64,000 nt of DNA, taken from Martelella mediterranea DSM 17316 (GTDB lineage: Bacteria; Pseudomonadota; Alphaproteobacteria; Rhizobiales; Rhizobiaceae). The notes beneath the pieces were generated by a model that had not been told where the DNA came from, ran no database searches, and was given only the letters and a program-made list of their open reading frames with translations. A program made the position numbers and the translations under genes. Every line of letters begins with the position of its first letter. The first letter of the stretch is position 1. Positions 36,360 to 45,925 of the stretch are shown one piece after another. The stretch lies in NCBI RefSeq assembly GCF_002043005.1, contig NZ_CP020330.1, positions 4,296,001 to 4,360,000 on the forward strand, given 5' to 3'.

Positions 36360-39002
36360 ATGGAAGTTGTTGTTGTAGAGTCGCCCGCGAAGGCCAAGAC
36401 GATCAACAAATATCTCGGCAAGGACTACAAGGTCCTCGCCTCCTTTGGCCATGTCCGCGACCTGCCCGCCAAGGATGGATCGGTCCTGCCCGATGATGAT
36501 TTCGCGATGTCGTGGAAGGTCGATACCGCATCGACCAAGCGGGTCAAGGATATCGCCGACGCGGTCAAGAACGCCGACGGCCTGATTCTCGCAACCGACC
36601 CGGACAGGGAAGGCGAAGCCATTTCCTGGCACGTTCTCGACCTTTTGAACAAGAAGAAGCTGCTGAAGGACAAGCCGGTCAAGCGCGTCGTCTTCAACGC
36701 CATCACCAAAAAGGCCGTGCTCGACGCCATGGCCAATCCCCGCGACATCGACGAAGCGCTGGTGAACGCCTATCTCGCCCGCCGCGCGCTCGACTATCTG
36801 GTCGGCTTCAACCTGTCGCCGGTTCTGTGGCGCAAGCTGCCGGGCGCGCGGTCTGCCGGCCGCGTCCAGTCCGTGGCGCTGCGTCTCGTCTGCGACCGTG
36901 AAAACGAAATCGAACGTTTCGTTCCCGAAGAATACTGGAACATCGTCGCCGATCTGAAAACCGTGCGCGGCGATGCCTTTGAAGCCCGGCTGGTGCAAGC
37001 CGACGGCAAGCGCATCCAGAAGAATTCGGTGAAGAACCAGGAACAGGCTTTCCGCATCCGCGACCTGCTCGAAGGTGCGACCTATTCGGTGGCGAGCGTC
37101 GAGGCGAAGCCCGTTCGCCGCAATCCCGGCCCGCCGTTTACCACCTCGACCCTGCAGCAGGCTGCCTCGTCTCGCCTCGGCTTTTCCGCCTCGCGCACCA
37201 TGCAGGTGGCGCAGCGGCTCTACGAAGGCATCGCGGTCGGCGGCGAGACGGCGGGTCTCATCACCTATATGCGTACCGACGGCGTCTCCATGGCCCCGGA
37301 AGCCGTGACGGCGGCGCGCGACGCGATTGGCGATCAGTTCGGCGCGCGCTATCTGCCGGAAAGCGCCCGGCATTATTCGGTGAAGGCAAAGAACGCCCAG
37401 GAGGCCCATGAAGCGATCCGTCCGACCGACTTCACCCGCACGCCGCAATCGGTGAAAAAGTACCTCGATTCCGACCAGTTCCGGCTCTACGACCTCGTCT
37501 GGAAGCGCGGCATCGCGAGCCAGATGGCGTCGGCCGAGATGGAGCGCACCACCGCAGAGATCACTGCAGCCAAGGGCGGCGAGAGCGCCGGCCTGCGCGC
37601 CGTCGGCACCGTCGTGAAGTTCGACGGCTTCCTCGCCGCCTATGCAGACAATCGCGAGGAAAAGACGCCATCCGACGAGGATGACGACGACGGCCGTCTG
37701 CCCGAAATCAACAAGGGCGAAAATGTCGACAAGGAAAAGATCCGCGCCACCCAGCATTTCACCGAGCCGCCGCCGCGCTATTCGGAAGCCTCGCTGATCA
37801 AGCGGCTGGAAGAGCTCGGCATCGGCCGCCCCTCGACCTATGCCTCGACGCTCGCCACGCTACGCGACCGTGAATATGTCACGATCGAGGGCCGCAAGCT
37901 GACGCCGGAGCCCAAGGGCCGGCTGGTGACAGCCTTCCTGGAGAACTTCTTCAATCGTTATGTCGAGTATGACTTCACGGCCGAGCTTGAGGAAAAGCTC
38001 GACAAGATTTCCGACGGCTCGCTCGAGTGGAAGCAGGTGCTGCGCGATTTCTGGAAGGATTTCTATGCCCAGGTCGAGGGCACCAAGGAACTGCGCGTCA
38101 CCAATGTTCTGGACGCGCTGAACGAGGCGCTGGCGCCGCTGGTGTTCCCCAAGCGTGAGGATGGCGGCGATCCGCGCCAGTGCCAGGCCTGCGGCACGGG
38201 GCAGCTTTCGCTGAAGCTCGGCAAATACGGCGCTTTCGTGGGCTGCTCGAACTATCCGGAATGTAACTTCACCCGCCAGCTTTCCGGCGACGCGGAGGCC
38301 GCAAACGGCGGCATCAATCCGAACGAACCCAACGAGCTTGGCGCCGACCCTGAAACGGGCGAGATCGTCACGCTGCGCTCCGGTCGATTCGGCCCCTATG
38401 TCCAGCGTGGCGACGGCAAGGAGGCCAAGCGTTCCTCGCTACCCAAGGGCTGGAAGCCCGAGGATATTGACCTTGAAAAGGCGCTCCGGCTGCTGGCGCT
38501 GCCGCGCGATGTCGGACCGCATCCCGAAGACGGCAAGATGATTACGGCCGGCCTCGGCCGCTACGGACCGTTCGTGCTCCACGACGGCACCTATGCCAAT
38601 CTCGAAAGCATCGACGAGGTCTTCGAGGTCGGCGTCAACCGCGCTGTTGCCGCCATTGCCGACAAGAAGGCCAATGGCGGACGCCGGGGCGCAACGGCAA
38701 AGGCACTGAAATCACTTGGCGACCACCCCGATGGCGGCGGCGAAGTGACCGTCAACGAGGGCCGTTACGGGCCTTATGTCAAATGGGGCAAAATCAACGC
38801 CACCATCCCCAAGGGCAAGGACCCGCAATCGATCACCATGGAAGAGGCGGTCCCGCTTCTGGCAGCGCGCGCCGAAAAGGCAGGTATAAAGAAGCCCGCC
38901 AAGAAGGCGGCTGCCAAAAAAACGGCCGCGAAATCCAAGACGGCGACAAAGAAAACGGCCAGTTCTAAGAAGACGGCCGAGGCTGAAAAGAGCGACAGTT
39001 GA
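36360..39002 (+). CDS. topA: DNA topoisomerase I
   Basis: This encodes an 880-residue type IA topoisomerase that relaxes negative supercoils. The TOPRIM domain is at the N-terminus (MEVVVVESPAKAKTINKYLG; ATDPDREGEAISWHV). The catalytic Tyr303 lies in TYMRTDGVS. One four-Cys zinc ribbon is present (CQACG...GCSNYPEC, about residues 608-640). Three or four Topo_C repeats with GRFGPYVQ/GRYGPFVL/GRYGPYVK follow. The tail is a Lys/Ala-rich run resembling histone H1 (last 45 residues), common in alphaproteobacterial TopA. Its stop overlaps the next start. Confidence 0.96.
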   Translation: MEVVVVESPAKAKTINKYLGKDYKVLASFGHVRDLPAKDGSVLPDDDFAMSWKVDTASTKRVKDIADAVKNADGLILATDPDREGEAISWHVLDLLNKKKLLKDKPVKRVVFNAITKKAVLDAMANPRDIDEALVNAYLARRALDYLVGFNLSPVLWRKLPGARSAGRVQSVALRLVCDRENEIERFVPEEYWNIVADLKTVRGDAFEARLVQADGKRIQKNSVKNQEQAFRIRDLLEGATYSVASVEAKPVRRNPGPPFTTSTLQQAASSRLGFSASRTMQVAQRLYEGIAVGGETAGLITYMRTDGVSMAPEAVTAARDAIGDQFGARYLPESARHYSVKAKNAQEAHEAIRPTDFTRTPQSVKKYLDSDQFRLYDLVWKRGIASQMASAEMERTTAEITAAKGGESAGLRAVGTVVKFDGFLAAYADNREEKTPSDEDDDDGRLPEINKGENVDKEKIRATQHFTEPPPRYSEASLIKRLEELGIGRPSTYASTLATLRDREYVTIEGRKLTPEPKGRLVTAFLENFFNRYVEYDFTAELEEKLDKISDGSLEWKQVLRDFWKDFYAQVEGTKELRVTNVLDALNEALAPLVFPKREDGGDPRQCQACGTGQLSLKLGKYGAFVGCSNYPECNFTRQLSGDAEAANGGINPNEPNELGADPETGEIVTLRSGRFGPYVQRGDGKEAKRSSLPKGWKPEDIDLEKALRLLALPRDVGPHPEDGKMITAGLGRYGPFVLHDGTYANLESIDEVFEVGVNRAVAAIADKKANGGRRGATAKALKSLGDHPDGGGEVTVNEGRYGPYVKWGKINATIPKGKDPQSITMEEAVPLLAARAEKAGIKKPAKKAAAKKTAAKSKTATKKTASSKKTAEAEKSDS

Positions 39003-41287
39003 GCGCAAAACCGACCGCCTCCCGGTCTCGCAAACCGGATGAGATCATTCACGGCGAAGTGCCGCCGCGCGATGTTCTGTTGAAGTTCATCGCCGACAAT
39101 CCCGACCGCGCCTCCAAGCGCGAGATCGCCAAGGCGTTCGGGATCAAGGGCGACGACCGCGTGGTGCTGAAGGCGATGCTGCGCGAGCTCGAGGACGAGG
39201 GCCTGCTGCAGAAGAAGCGCAAGAGCCTGATGCGGCCTGGCGCCCTGCCCCCGGTCACCGTGCTCGACATCACCACCCGCGACAAGGACGGCGAGCTGAT
39301 CGGCCGTCCGGCCGAATGGCCAATTGAGGAAGGCGCGGCCCCCGCCGTGCTGATCCGCCAGCAGGGCGGCGGCAAGAACGGCAAGCGCAAACCGGCGAGC
39401 GCCGGCATCGGCGACCGGGTGCTCGCCAAGATCTTCCCGTCGAAATCCGAAACCGGACCGGCCTATACCGCCCGCGTCATCAAGGTCATCGACAAGCGCC
39501 GCACGGCGGCGCTCGGCGTGGTCCGCATGCTCGATGACGGCTCGGCCCGGCTGATGCCGATCGACCGGCGAAACGACGAGGTCGAGATTGCCGACCTTGC
39601 CGGCGCGAAGGATGGCGACCTCGTGGAGGTCGATGTCCAGCGTTCCGGCCGTTTTGGTCTTGCGCGCGGCTCCGTGCTTTCCGTCGTCGGCTCGCTCGCC
39701 TCGGAAAAGGCGGTCTCGATGATCGCGATCCACGCCCACGGCATTCCGCATATCTTTCCGAAGGAAGTGCTCGACGCGGCGGATGCGGCGAAGCCCGCCA
39801 CCATGTCGCACCGCGAGGACTGGCGCGACCTGCCGCTCGTCACCATCGACCCGGCCGACGCCAAGGACCATGATGACGCGGTCTTCGCCGAGCCGGACAC
39901 AAGGCCGGAAAACGAGGGCGGCGTGATCGTCACCGTCGCGATCGCCGACGTCTCTTACTATGTCCGCCCGAAATCCGCGCTCGACCGCGAGGCGCTGAAG
40001 CGCGGCAATTCAGTCTATTTCCCGGACCGCGTCGTGCCGATGCTGCCCGAGCGGATTTCCAACGATCTCTGCTCGTTGCGCGAGGGCGAGGACCGGCCGG
40101 CGCTTGCCGTCAGGATGGTGTTCTCGAAGGAAGGCCGCAAGGCATCCCACACCTTCCACCGCATCATGATGAAGAGCGCGGCGAAACTGTCCTACCAGCA
40201 GGCCCAGGCCGCCATCGACGGCACCACCGACGACAAGACTGGCCCGCTTCTGGAGCACGTGCTGAAGCCGCTCTGGGCCGCCTACAAAACGATGACGATC
40301 GGCCGTGACCGCCGTCAGCCTCTCGAACTCGACATGCCGGAGCGCCGCATCCTGCTGAAGGATGACGGCACGGTCGACAGGGTGGTCGTTCCGCCCCGCC
40401 TCGATGCCCACAGGCTGATCGAGGAGATGATGATCCAGGCCAATGTCGCCGCCGCCGAAACGCTGGAGCAGAAGCGCCAGGCGCTGATCTACCGCACCCA
40501 TGACGCGCCGTCGCTCGCCAAGCAGGAGACGCTGCGCGAGTTTCTGGCGACGCTTTCCATTCCGCTGGCAAAGGGCGGCAATCTGCGCGCCAATTCTTTC
40601 AACGGCATCCTGTCCAAGGCCGAGGACAGCCCGCACAAGGACATCGTCAACCAGATGGTGCTGCGTTCGCAGAGCCAGGCGGTCTATTCGCCGGAAAACA
40701 TCGGTCATTTCGGGCTGAACCTGATGAAATACGCCCACTTCACCTCGCCGATCCGCCGCTATGCCGACCTGATCGTCCATCGCGCGCTGGTCGCCTCGCT
40801 GCATCTCGGCGAAGGCGGGCTGACGGCGGAGGAGGAAGCGCAGCTCGACGACATCGCCGCCGAGATCTCGACCTTCGAGCGCCGCGCCATGGCCGCCGAG
40901 CGCGAGACCGTGGACCGGCTGATCGCGCATCATCTGGCGGGCCGCATCGGCGAGAGCTTCGATGGCCGCGTGGCCGGCGTCACCCGCTCCGGCCTGTTCA
41001 TCGCACTGCCGGAATATGGCGCCGACGGCTTCGTTCCGGTCTCCACGCTCGGCGCCGACTATTTCGTCCATGACGAGGTCCGCCAGGCTCTGGTCGGCGA
41101 GAAGACCGGGCTTGGCTACCAGCTCGGCGATGATGTCGAGGTGCAGCTCGTAGAAGCCATTCCGCTGGCCGGCGCGCTCAGATTCGAAATGCTCAGTTCA
41201 GGCAAGAAGCTGCCGGCGGCGACCCGTTCCTTCCACAAATCGAAGCGCGGCCGCCCGATGCGCGGCGGAAGGCCGGGGCGGCGGTAA
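38999..41287 (+). CDS. rnr: Ribonuclease R
   Basis: This encodes a 762-residue processive 3'-5' exoribonuclease that degrades structured RNA. Domains in order: an N-terminal winged helix (SKREIAKAFGIKGDDRVVLK), cold-shock-type OB domains, the RNB catalytic domain with TIDPADAKDHDDAVFAE supplying the metal-binding Asp residues and HFTSPIRRYADLIVHR, then an S1 domain (RVAGVTRSGLFIALPEYGADGFVPV) and a basic tail. The TTG start overlaps the topA TGA (TTGA), indicating coupling. A topA-rnr pair is typical of Rhizobiales. Confidence 0.95.
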   Translation: MSAKPTASRSRKPDEIIHGEVPPRDVLLKFIADNPDRASKREIAKAFGIKGDDRVVLKAMLRELEDEGLLQKKRKSLMRPGALPPVTVLDITTRDKDGELIGRPAEWPIEEGAAPAVLIRQQGGGKNGKRKPASAGIGDRVLAKIFPSKSETGPAYTARVIKVIDKRRTAALGVVRMLDDGSARLMPIDRRNDEVEIADLAGAKDGDLVEVDVQRSGRFGLARGSVLSVVGSLASEKAVSMIAIHAHGIPHIFPKEVLDAADAAKPATMSHREDWRDLPLVTIDPADAKDHDDAVFAEPDTRPENEGGVIVTVAIADVSYYVRPKSALDREALKRGNSVYFPDRVVPMLPERISNDLCSLREGEDRPALAVRMVFSKEGRKASHTFHRIMMKSAAKLSYQQAQAAIDGTTDDKTGPLLEHVLKPLWAAYKTMTIGRDRRQPLELDMPERRILLKDDGTVDRVVVPPRLDAHRLIEEMMIQANVAAAETLEQKRQALIYRTHDAPSLAKQETLREFLATLSIPLAKGGNLRANSFNGILSKAEDSPHKDIVNQMVLRSQSQAVYSPENIGHFGLNLMKYAHFTSPIRRYADLIVHRALVASLHLGEGGLTAEEEAQLDDIAAEISTFERRAMAAERETVDRLIAHHLAGRIGESFDGRVAGVTRSGLFIALPEYGADGFVPVSTLGADYFVHDEVRQALVGEKTGLGYQLGDDVEVQLVEAIPLAGALRFEMLSSGKKLPAATRSFHKSKRGRPMRGGRPGRR

Positions 41288-41318
41288 ATCCGGCCCGGCG
41301 ATCAAACCGGCACGGCGC

Positions 41319-41347
41319 TTGCCTTTTGCAACCGTGTCGGATATAGG
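41319..41347 (+). promoter_or_regulatory. Candidate sigma-70 promoter of rplY
   Basis: TTGCCT (41319-41324) and TATAGG (41342-41347) are separated by 17 nt. They lie about 120 nt before the rplY start codon. It is a by-eye match only. Confidence 0.4.
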
Positions 41348-41408
41348 CACTGCGTTCGCGCAGACACCCTTGGAGGCAGCGCGAATGAGGGCCGGCAACG
41401 GCGCTCCG

Positions 41409-41435
41409 CTTTGCGGCTTTCAGATATCGCCGCAA
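41409..41435 (+). promoter_or_regulatory. Leader hairpin in the rplY 5' region
   Basis: TTTGCGGC (41409-41416) pairs perfectly with GCCGCAAA (41428-41435). The hairpin is flanked on both sides by the direct repeat CGCTCCGC and ends about 30 nt before the start codon. Autogenous control by L25 is possible but unsupported. Confidence 0.4.
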
Positions 41436-41466
41436 AACGCTCCGCACACAACCGAAAGGAATTGCT

Positions 41467-42123
41467 ATGAGCAACACCAACTCTGTGCTCACGGCCGAAG
41501 CGCGCGAACGGGTCGGTAAGGGGTCCGCCCGGGAACTGCGTCGCAATGGCATGGTACCGGCCGTCATCTACGGCGACAAACAGCCCCCGGTTTCAATTTC
41601 GATCTCGCGCAACGAGATCACGAAGCTTATCTTCGGCGGTGGTTTCATGACGACCACGTTCAACGTCGAAGTCGGCAAGGACAAGTACATGGTCCTGCCG
41701 AAGGACTATCAGCTCGATCCCGTCCGCGATTTCGTCATGCATGTCGATTTCCTGCGCATTTCGGAAAAGAGCATCGTGACCGTGGCGGTTCCGGTTCACT
41801 TCATCAACGATGACACCTGCCCCGGCATCAAGAAGGGCGGCGTTCTCAACATCGTCCGTCACGAGGTCGAATTCCACTGCCCGGCGAACGCGATCCCCGA
41901 CAGCATCACGGTCGATCTCGGTTCGGCCCAGCTCGGCGACAGCATCCACATTTCGTCGGTTGACCTGCCGAAGAACGTGACGCCGGTCATCACCGACCGC
42001 GACTTCACCATTGCCACCATCGCAGCGCCGGCCGGCCTCAAGTCCGACGACGAAGAAGCGCCCGAGGCCGATGAGGTTGAAGCAACCGCACAGTCTGACG
42101 ACGACAATTCCGACGAGAATTGA
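41467..42123 (+). CDS. rplY: 50S ribosomal protein L25, Ctc form
   Basis: This encodes a 218-residue protein that binds 5S rRNA. The N-terminal L25 domain ([26 protein letters not shown]) is joined to the C-terminal beta domain of the long TL5/Ctc form ([38 protein letters not shown]). It ends in an acidic tail. GAAAGGA precedes the ATG at 41467. It is monocistronic between a leader hairpin and a terminator. In many Rhizobiales pth follows directly; here a c-di-GMP gene lies between. Confidence 0.95.
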   Translation: MSNTNSVLTAEARERVGKGSARELRRNGMVPAVIYGDKQPPVSISISRNEITKLIFGGGFMTTTFNVEVGKDKYMVLPKDYQLDPVRDFVMHVDFLRISEKSIVTVAVPVHFINDDTCPGIKKGGVLNIVRHEVEFHCPANAIPDSITVDLGSAQLGDSIHISSVDLPKNVTPVITDRDFTIATIAAPAGLKSDDEEAPEADEVEATAQSDDDNSDEN

Positions 42124-42147
42124 TCCCGTCCAGGACAGGCAATCAGG

Positions 42148-42175
42148 GACCGCGGGCGAAAGCTCGCGGTCTTTT
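42148..42175 (+). terminator. Rho-independent terminator of rplY
   Basis: GACCGCGGGC (42148-42157) pairs with GCTCGCGGTC (42162-42171) over ten positions, one of them G-U, around a GAAA tetraloop. TTTT follows. Confidence 0.92.
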
Positions 42176-42327
42176 ATTGTAAGCGCCGACTAAAATACAC
42201 TTGCCAACCCTGTTGCCAAAGCGTTTAATATCAGTGTTTTAAGTCTGTCGGCTGCGCCTTGCCCCGCCGGGAAAGCGTGTTTCAAGCCTTTGGATATCGG
42301 CACATCTCCCCTTGGGATCAGCAACCA

Positions 42328-44619
42328 ATGCGTCAGGCAGGAGCGCGCTCTGTGTTACGCCGTCAGTTGAGCAGAACGAATATGATAGCGCTTTCATGCG
42401 GGATAGCGCTTGCCTCCACGATGATGCTGACCGCGCTTCTTGGACTTTGGGTCGCGGAGAAGCGGCGGGTTGAAGCGAGGGACTACATTGCCGACCTGGC
42501 AAGCTCGGTAGCGCCGGCGATCAGGGCCGCCGACAGCCGCTCCATTCACGAGATCGCCACAGCGCTTGTGAATACATCCGTCATCAGAAAGCTTGAAATC
42601 ACCAGCCGAACCGGCCTGCTTGAGCTGATCGTGAGAGATGAAAACCTGACGCGTCGTCAGGAGCGGAACCTGCTCGCCTACGCCCAGCCGGTCGACTTTA
42701 CGCGCCAGGCAGGCGGAACAGGGCAATTGTCGTTCTATTTTGCCGACCCCACATTCTGGAGCACCTGGATCCTGCGCGGCATCTGCCTGTTCGCGGCGGT
42801 GGCGCTGGCCCTGCTCGTCTGGCGGGCGCCGCCGGCCCTGGCGGACAGCGCCTTCAAACGCGAATTGCTTGAAGGCCGCATGCGGCGGCGGCGGCGCCGG
42901 GCGAAACTGAACAGGTTCTCGCGCAGTTTTGCCTTGTCGGAACGCAAGTCGCTGCCGGCCACCACCGCTTTCGGCGAATTGTTCGAAAGTGAAAGCGAAA
43001 TGGTCGTTCTGATTTCGGTCACCGGCCAGATCGTAGACGCCAGCCATGGCTGGCTGACCGCGGGCGGATACCGGCGCGAGAAGGTCTTGAACGTTCACAT
43101 GACCGAGTTCATCGCCGACCCCGACCGCCGCATGGTGGCCGACCGGCTGGAGCGGATGCGATCTTCGGGACTGTCGCAGGCGGGCACGCTGAAATATCTG
43201 CGCGCCGATGGCAGCTGCATCGATATCTGGTTTTCCGCCGTTCCCGTCTCCACACCCGATGGCAACAATTTCATACTCGCCGTCATCCGGGAGCTCCCTG
43301 AGATATCGGGCAGCGCGGATGCGCACACGCCGCTTCTCACCGATCCCCTGACCGGGCTTTTGAACAGGATGGGGTTCGAGCGGGCTCTGGATCGCCTGTT
43401 GGCCAATCCCGGGCGGGACGTGATCTGTGTTCTGGTCGATTTCGACCGTTTCAAGACCATTGTCGACCACCACGGTTTCCGCACCGGAGAGGAGGTCTTG
43501 CGCGGTTTCGTCAAGCGGCTCACCCCGGCACTGGATGAAATGACCGCCGCCGCGCGCCTTGGGGGCGATGAATTCGCCTTCGTGCTCACCGGTCCCGATG
43601 CCAAGGCGCGGGCCGAGGCGCTCGCCAGCGCCATCCAGGATGCGATCTATCTGCCCTTCATTGTGAAGACGGCCTCGATCACGACCAATGTCAGCACCGG
43701 CATCGCCTGCGCGCCGGACCACGCCACCGATGGCACGGATCTGCTGCGGCTTGCCACAATCGCGGTTTCGGTTCAGAAGAACGCCGGCCGCCACGGAACG
43801 CTGTGGTTCGAGCCGGAAATGTTCGCCAACGCCAGACGGCGCGCGGAAACCGAGGCGCATCTGCAAAGGGGCATCGAGGAGAACCTGTTCGAGCCGCACT
43901 TCCAGCCCATCATCAGCTTCGCCGGCGGCGCAACGATCGGCTTCGAGGCGCTGATCAGGATAAACCACCCCGAAAAGGGCGTGATCATGCCCGGCGAATT
44001 CATCGCGATCGCCGAGGAGACCGAGCAGATCGTTCCGGCCGGACGCCAGTTCTTTGCAAAAACGCTTGCGGGTTTCCGGCAGATCAGCAGGGCGTTGCAC
44101 AATGATGCGCTCTATCTCGCGGTGAACCTCTCGCCGGTGCAGCTCACCCCCGACATGATCGATTTCATGGCCGAGAAACTCGATGCTTTCGGCATCGATC
44201 CGGCGCGGCTGACCGTCGAGATCACCGAGGCGGTGTTTCTGGAAGACAGCGACCGGATCCGCGCGAGCCTGCAGAAGCTGCGGCTGATGGGCTGCCGGCT
44301 GGCGCTTGATGATTTCGGCACCGGCTATTCGTCGCTCTCCTATCTCTCGCGCCTGCAGGTGGACGTGATCAAGATCGACCAGTCGTTCACCCGCAACCTC
44401 ACCGATCACGACGCCGCCGTCGCCAGCCGGTCACGCCGCCTGATCGAGGGAATCGCCGCCATTTCGCTCAATATGGGCTGCCAGATGGTGGCGGAAGGCG
44501 TCGAGAACGCGGAACAGGCGCGACAAGTTCACGCCATCGGCGCTCAATATGGCCAGGGCTATCTCTATTCCCGACCGCTCTCTCTTGCCGCTACCATCGC
44601 AAAGCTTTCCAGCGGTTGA
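42328..44619 (+). CDS. Membrane PAS-GGDEF-EAL protein with both domains apparently intact
   Basis: This encodes a 763-residue bifunctional c-di-GMP protein. A TM helix (SCGIALASTMMLTALLGLWV) opens it, followed by a periplasmic loop of about 95 residues and a second TM helix (WILRGICLFAAVALALLVW). An Arg-rich juxtamembrane stretch, a PAS domain (MVVLISVTGQIVDASHGWL), a GGDEF domain with intact LGGDEFAFVL and an EAL domain complete it. The EAL domain has [43 protein letters not shown] and AEGVEN. The start is uncertain: ATG at 42328 is chosen, and TTG at 42259 and ATG at 42379 share the frame. It splits the usual rplY-pth neighbourhood. Confidence 0.88.
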   Translation: MRQAGARSVLRRQLSRTNMIALSCGIALASTMMLTALLGLWVAEKRRVEARDYIADLASSVAPAIRAADSRSIHEIATALVNTSVIRKLEITSRTGLLELIVRDENLTRRQERNLLAYAQPVDFTRQAGGTGQLSFYFADPTFWSTWILRGICLFAAVALALLVWRAPPALADSAFKRELLEGRMRRRRRRAKLNRFSRSFALSERKSLPATTAFGELFESESEMVVLISVTGQIVDASHGWLTAGGYRREKVLNVHMTEFIADPDRRMVADRLERMRSSGLSQAGTLKYLRADGSCIDIWFSAVPVSTPDGNNFILAVIRELPEISGSADAHTPLLTDPLTGLLNRMGFERALDRLLANPGRDVICVLVDFDRFKTIVDHHGFRTGEEVLRGFVKRLTPALDEMTAAARLGGDEFAFVLTGPDAKARAEALASAIQDAIYLPFIVKTASITTNVSTGIACAPDHATDGTDLLRLATIAVSVQKNAGRHGTLWFEPEMFANARRRAETEAHLQRGIEENLFEPHFQPIISFAGGATIGFEALIRINHPEKGVIMPGEFIAIAEETEQIVPAGRQFFAKTLAGFRQISRALHNDALYLAVNLSPVQLTPDMIDFMAEKLDAFGIDPARLTVEITEAVFLEDSDRIRASLQKLRLMGCRLALDDFGTGYSSLSYLSRLQVDVIKIDQSFTRNLTDHDAAVASRSRRLIEGIAAISLNMGCQMVAEGVENAEQARQVHAIGAQYGQGYLYSRPLSLAATIAKLSSG

Positions 44620-44673
44620 CACCGGCGACGAAAACCGGTTGTTGAGAACCGGTTTTCACGACAGGACAGTCCC

Positions 44674-45390
44674 ATGCTCATCATCGCGGGCCTCGGCAAT
44701 CCGGGCAGCCAATATGAAGGCAATCGCCACAATATCGGCTTCATGGCCGCCGATGCGATCGCCGAAAAGAACGGCTTCTCGCTCTGGTCGAAGAAGTTCA
44801 AGGGACTGATCGCCGAGGGCAGCCTTGCCGGCGAGAAGGTGCTGATCATCAAGCCCCAAACCTTCATGAACCTCTCCGGCGAAAGCGTGGGCGAGGCAAT
44901 GCGCTTCTACAAGCTGACGCCGGCCGATCTGATCGTGATCTATGACGAGCTGGACCTGATGCCGGGCAAGGCCCGGATCAAGACCGGCGGCGGCTCCGGC
45001 GGCCATAACGGCATCAAGTCGATCGACGCGCATTGCGGCAAGGACTACCGACGGCTGAGGCTGGGCATCGGCCACCCCGGCAGCAAGGAGCGCGTCCACG
45101 GCCATGTGCTGGGCGATTTCGCCAAGGCGGATTCCGAATGGCTGGAGCCGCTGCTCTCGGCACTCGCGGAAAATGCCGATCTTCTGGTGCGCGGCGAGGA
45201 TTCAAAGCTGATGAACAAGCTTGCGCTTTCGGGAGGGGCCGTGCCGGCAAAACCGGAACCGAAACCCGCACCCGCCCGCAAGGGCCAGTCTCACATCCAC
45301 AAGGCCCGGCAACGCGGCCAGCAGTCTGTGCCGGAACGCGGCCCGATGGCCGATATGCTGAAGAAGCTGCTCGGCCCGAAGAAGGACTGA
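44674..45390 (+). CDS. pth: Peptidyl-tRNA hydrolase
   Basis: This encodes a 238-residue enzyme that frees tRNA from dropped-off peptidyl-tRNA. The active site is visible: Asn9 and His19 in [30 protein letters not shown] with the conserved Asn, and [17 protein letters not shown] with the Asp. [12 protein letters not shown] follows. The last 45 residues form a basic Lys/Pro/Ala tail beyond the typical 190-residue core, as usual in rhizobia. Confidence 0.95.
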   Translation: MLIIAGLGNPGSQYEGNRHNIGFMAADAIAEKNGFSLWSKKFKGLIAEGSLAGEKVLIIKPQTFMNLSGESVGEAMRFYKLTPADLIVIYDELDLMPGKARIKTGGGSGGHNGIKSIDAHCGKDYRRLRLGIGHPGSKERVHGHVLGDFAKADSEWLEPLLSALAENADLLVRGEDSKLMNKLALSGGAVPAKPEPKPAPARKGQSHIHKARQRGQQSVPERGPMADMLKKLLGPKKD

Positions 45391-45396
45391 ACCGGC

Positions 45397-45708
45397 CTAC
45401 TCTTCAGGCTCGGTCCTGAACATCAGCGGAAAGCCGATTTCCTTGGCAAGATCAACCGCTTCCTTCGCCTTGGTCTCGGCAATGTCGCGGGTGTAGACGG
45501 CGACGACGCAACTGCCTTTCTGGTGGGCGGTGATCATGACCTTGTAGCCCTGATCCTCGCTCATGCGGAAAACCGCCTTCAGCACCACCAGCACGAATTC
45601 GCGCGGCGTATAGTCGTCATTGACGAGAATGACCTTGTAGAGCCGCGGCTTTTCAACCTTCGGGACGGTTTTGGTCTTGCGTTTGGTATCGGCGCCCGTA
45701 TCGCTCAC
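45397..45708 (-). CDS. clpS: ATP-dependent Clp protease adaptor ClpS (ClpS2 type)
   Basis: This encodes a 103-residue N-recognin that delivers N-degron substrates to ClpAP. The substrate pocket motif is VILVNDDYTPREFV, followed by the helix MITAHQKGSCVVAVYTRDIAETKA. The RPRLYKVI lead-in and the TEPEE ending resemble the second ClpS paralogue of Rhizobiales. The GTG at 45708 (SDTGADTK) gives family length and has a GAGAGC purine stretch upstream. An ATG at 45810 would add 34 low-complexity residues. It is convergent with pth, 6 nt away. clpA is not adjacent. Confidence 0.85.
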   Translation of the reverse strand: MSDTGADTKRKTKTVPKVEKPRLYKVILVNDDYTPREFVLVVLKAVFRMSEDQGYKVMITAHQKGSCVVAVYTRDIAETKAKEAVDLAKEIGFPLMFRTEPEE

Positions 45709-45925
45709 GCGCTTGCTCTCTGATTTGGTCTCTGATGAGGATTGTGTGGTCGGCGGCGGCCATTCATCGCGGCGCCCGACGATGGACCTATTTTGCGCTT
45801 TCAGCGGCATTTTCGCAAGGGCCGGGGCGAGAAAAGCCCGGTTTCGTCGATCGAGCCTTGACCTTGGCGGCCTAGATCGCCCATAGCCACAGGCCAGAAG
45901 CGAATTAACGAAACAGGATATTTCC

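Noticed and set aside
36024..37757. 577-residue minus-strand frame opposite the topA start
   Set aside because: The TOPRIM and catalytic Tyr motifs are on the plus strand. The antisense product has no recognisable fold.
42394..44409. 671-residue minus-strand frame opposite the second GGDEF/EAL gene
   Set aside because: The plus strand encodes intact GGDEF and EAL motifs. The antisense product has no family features.
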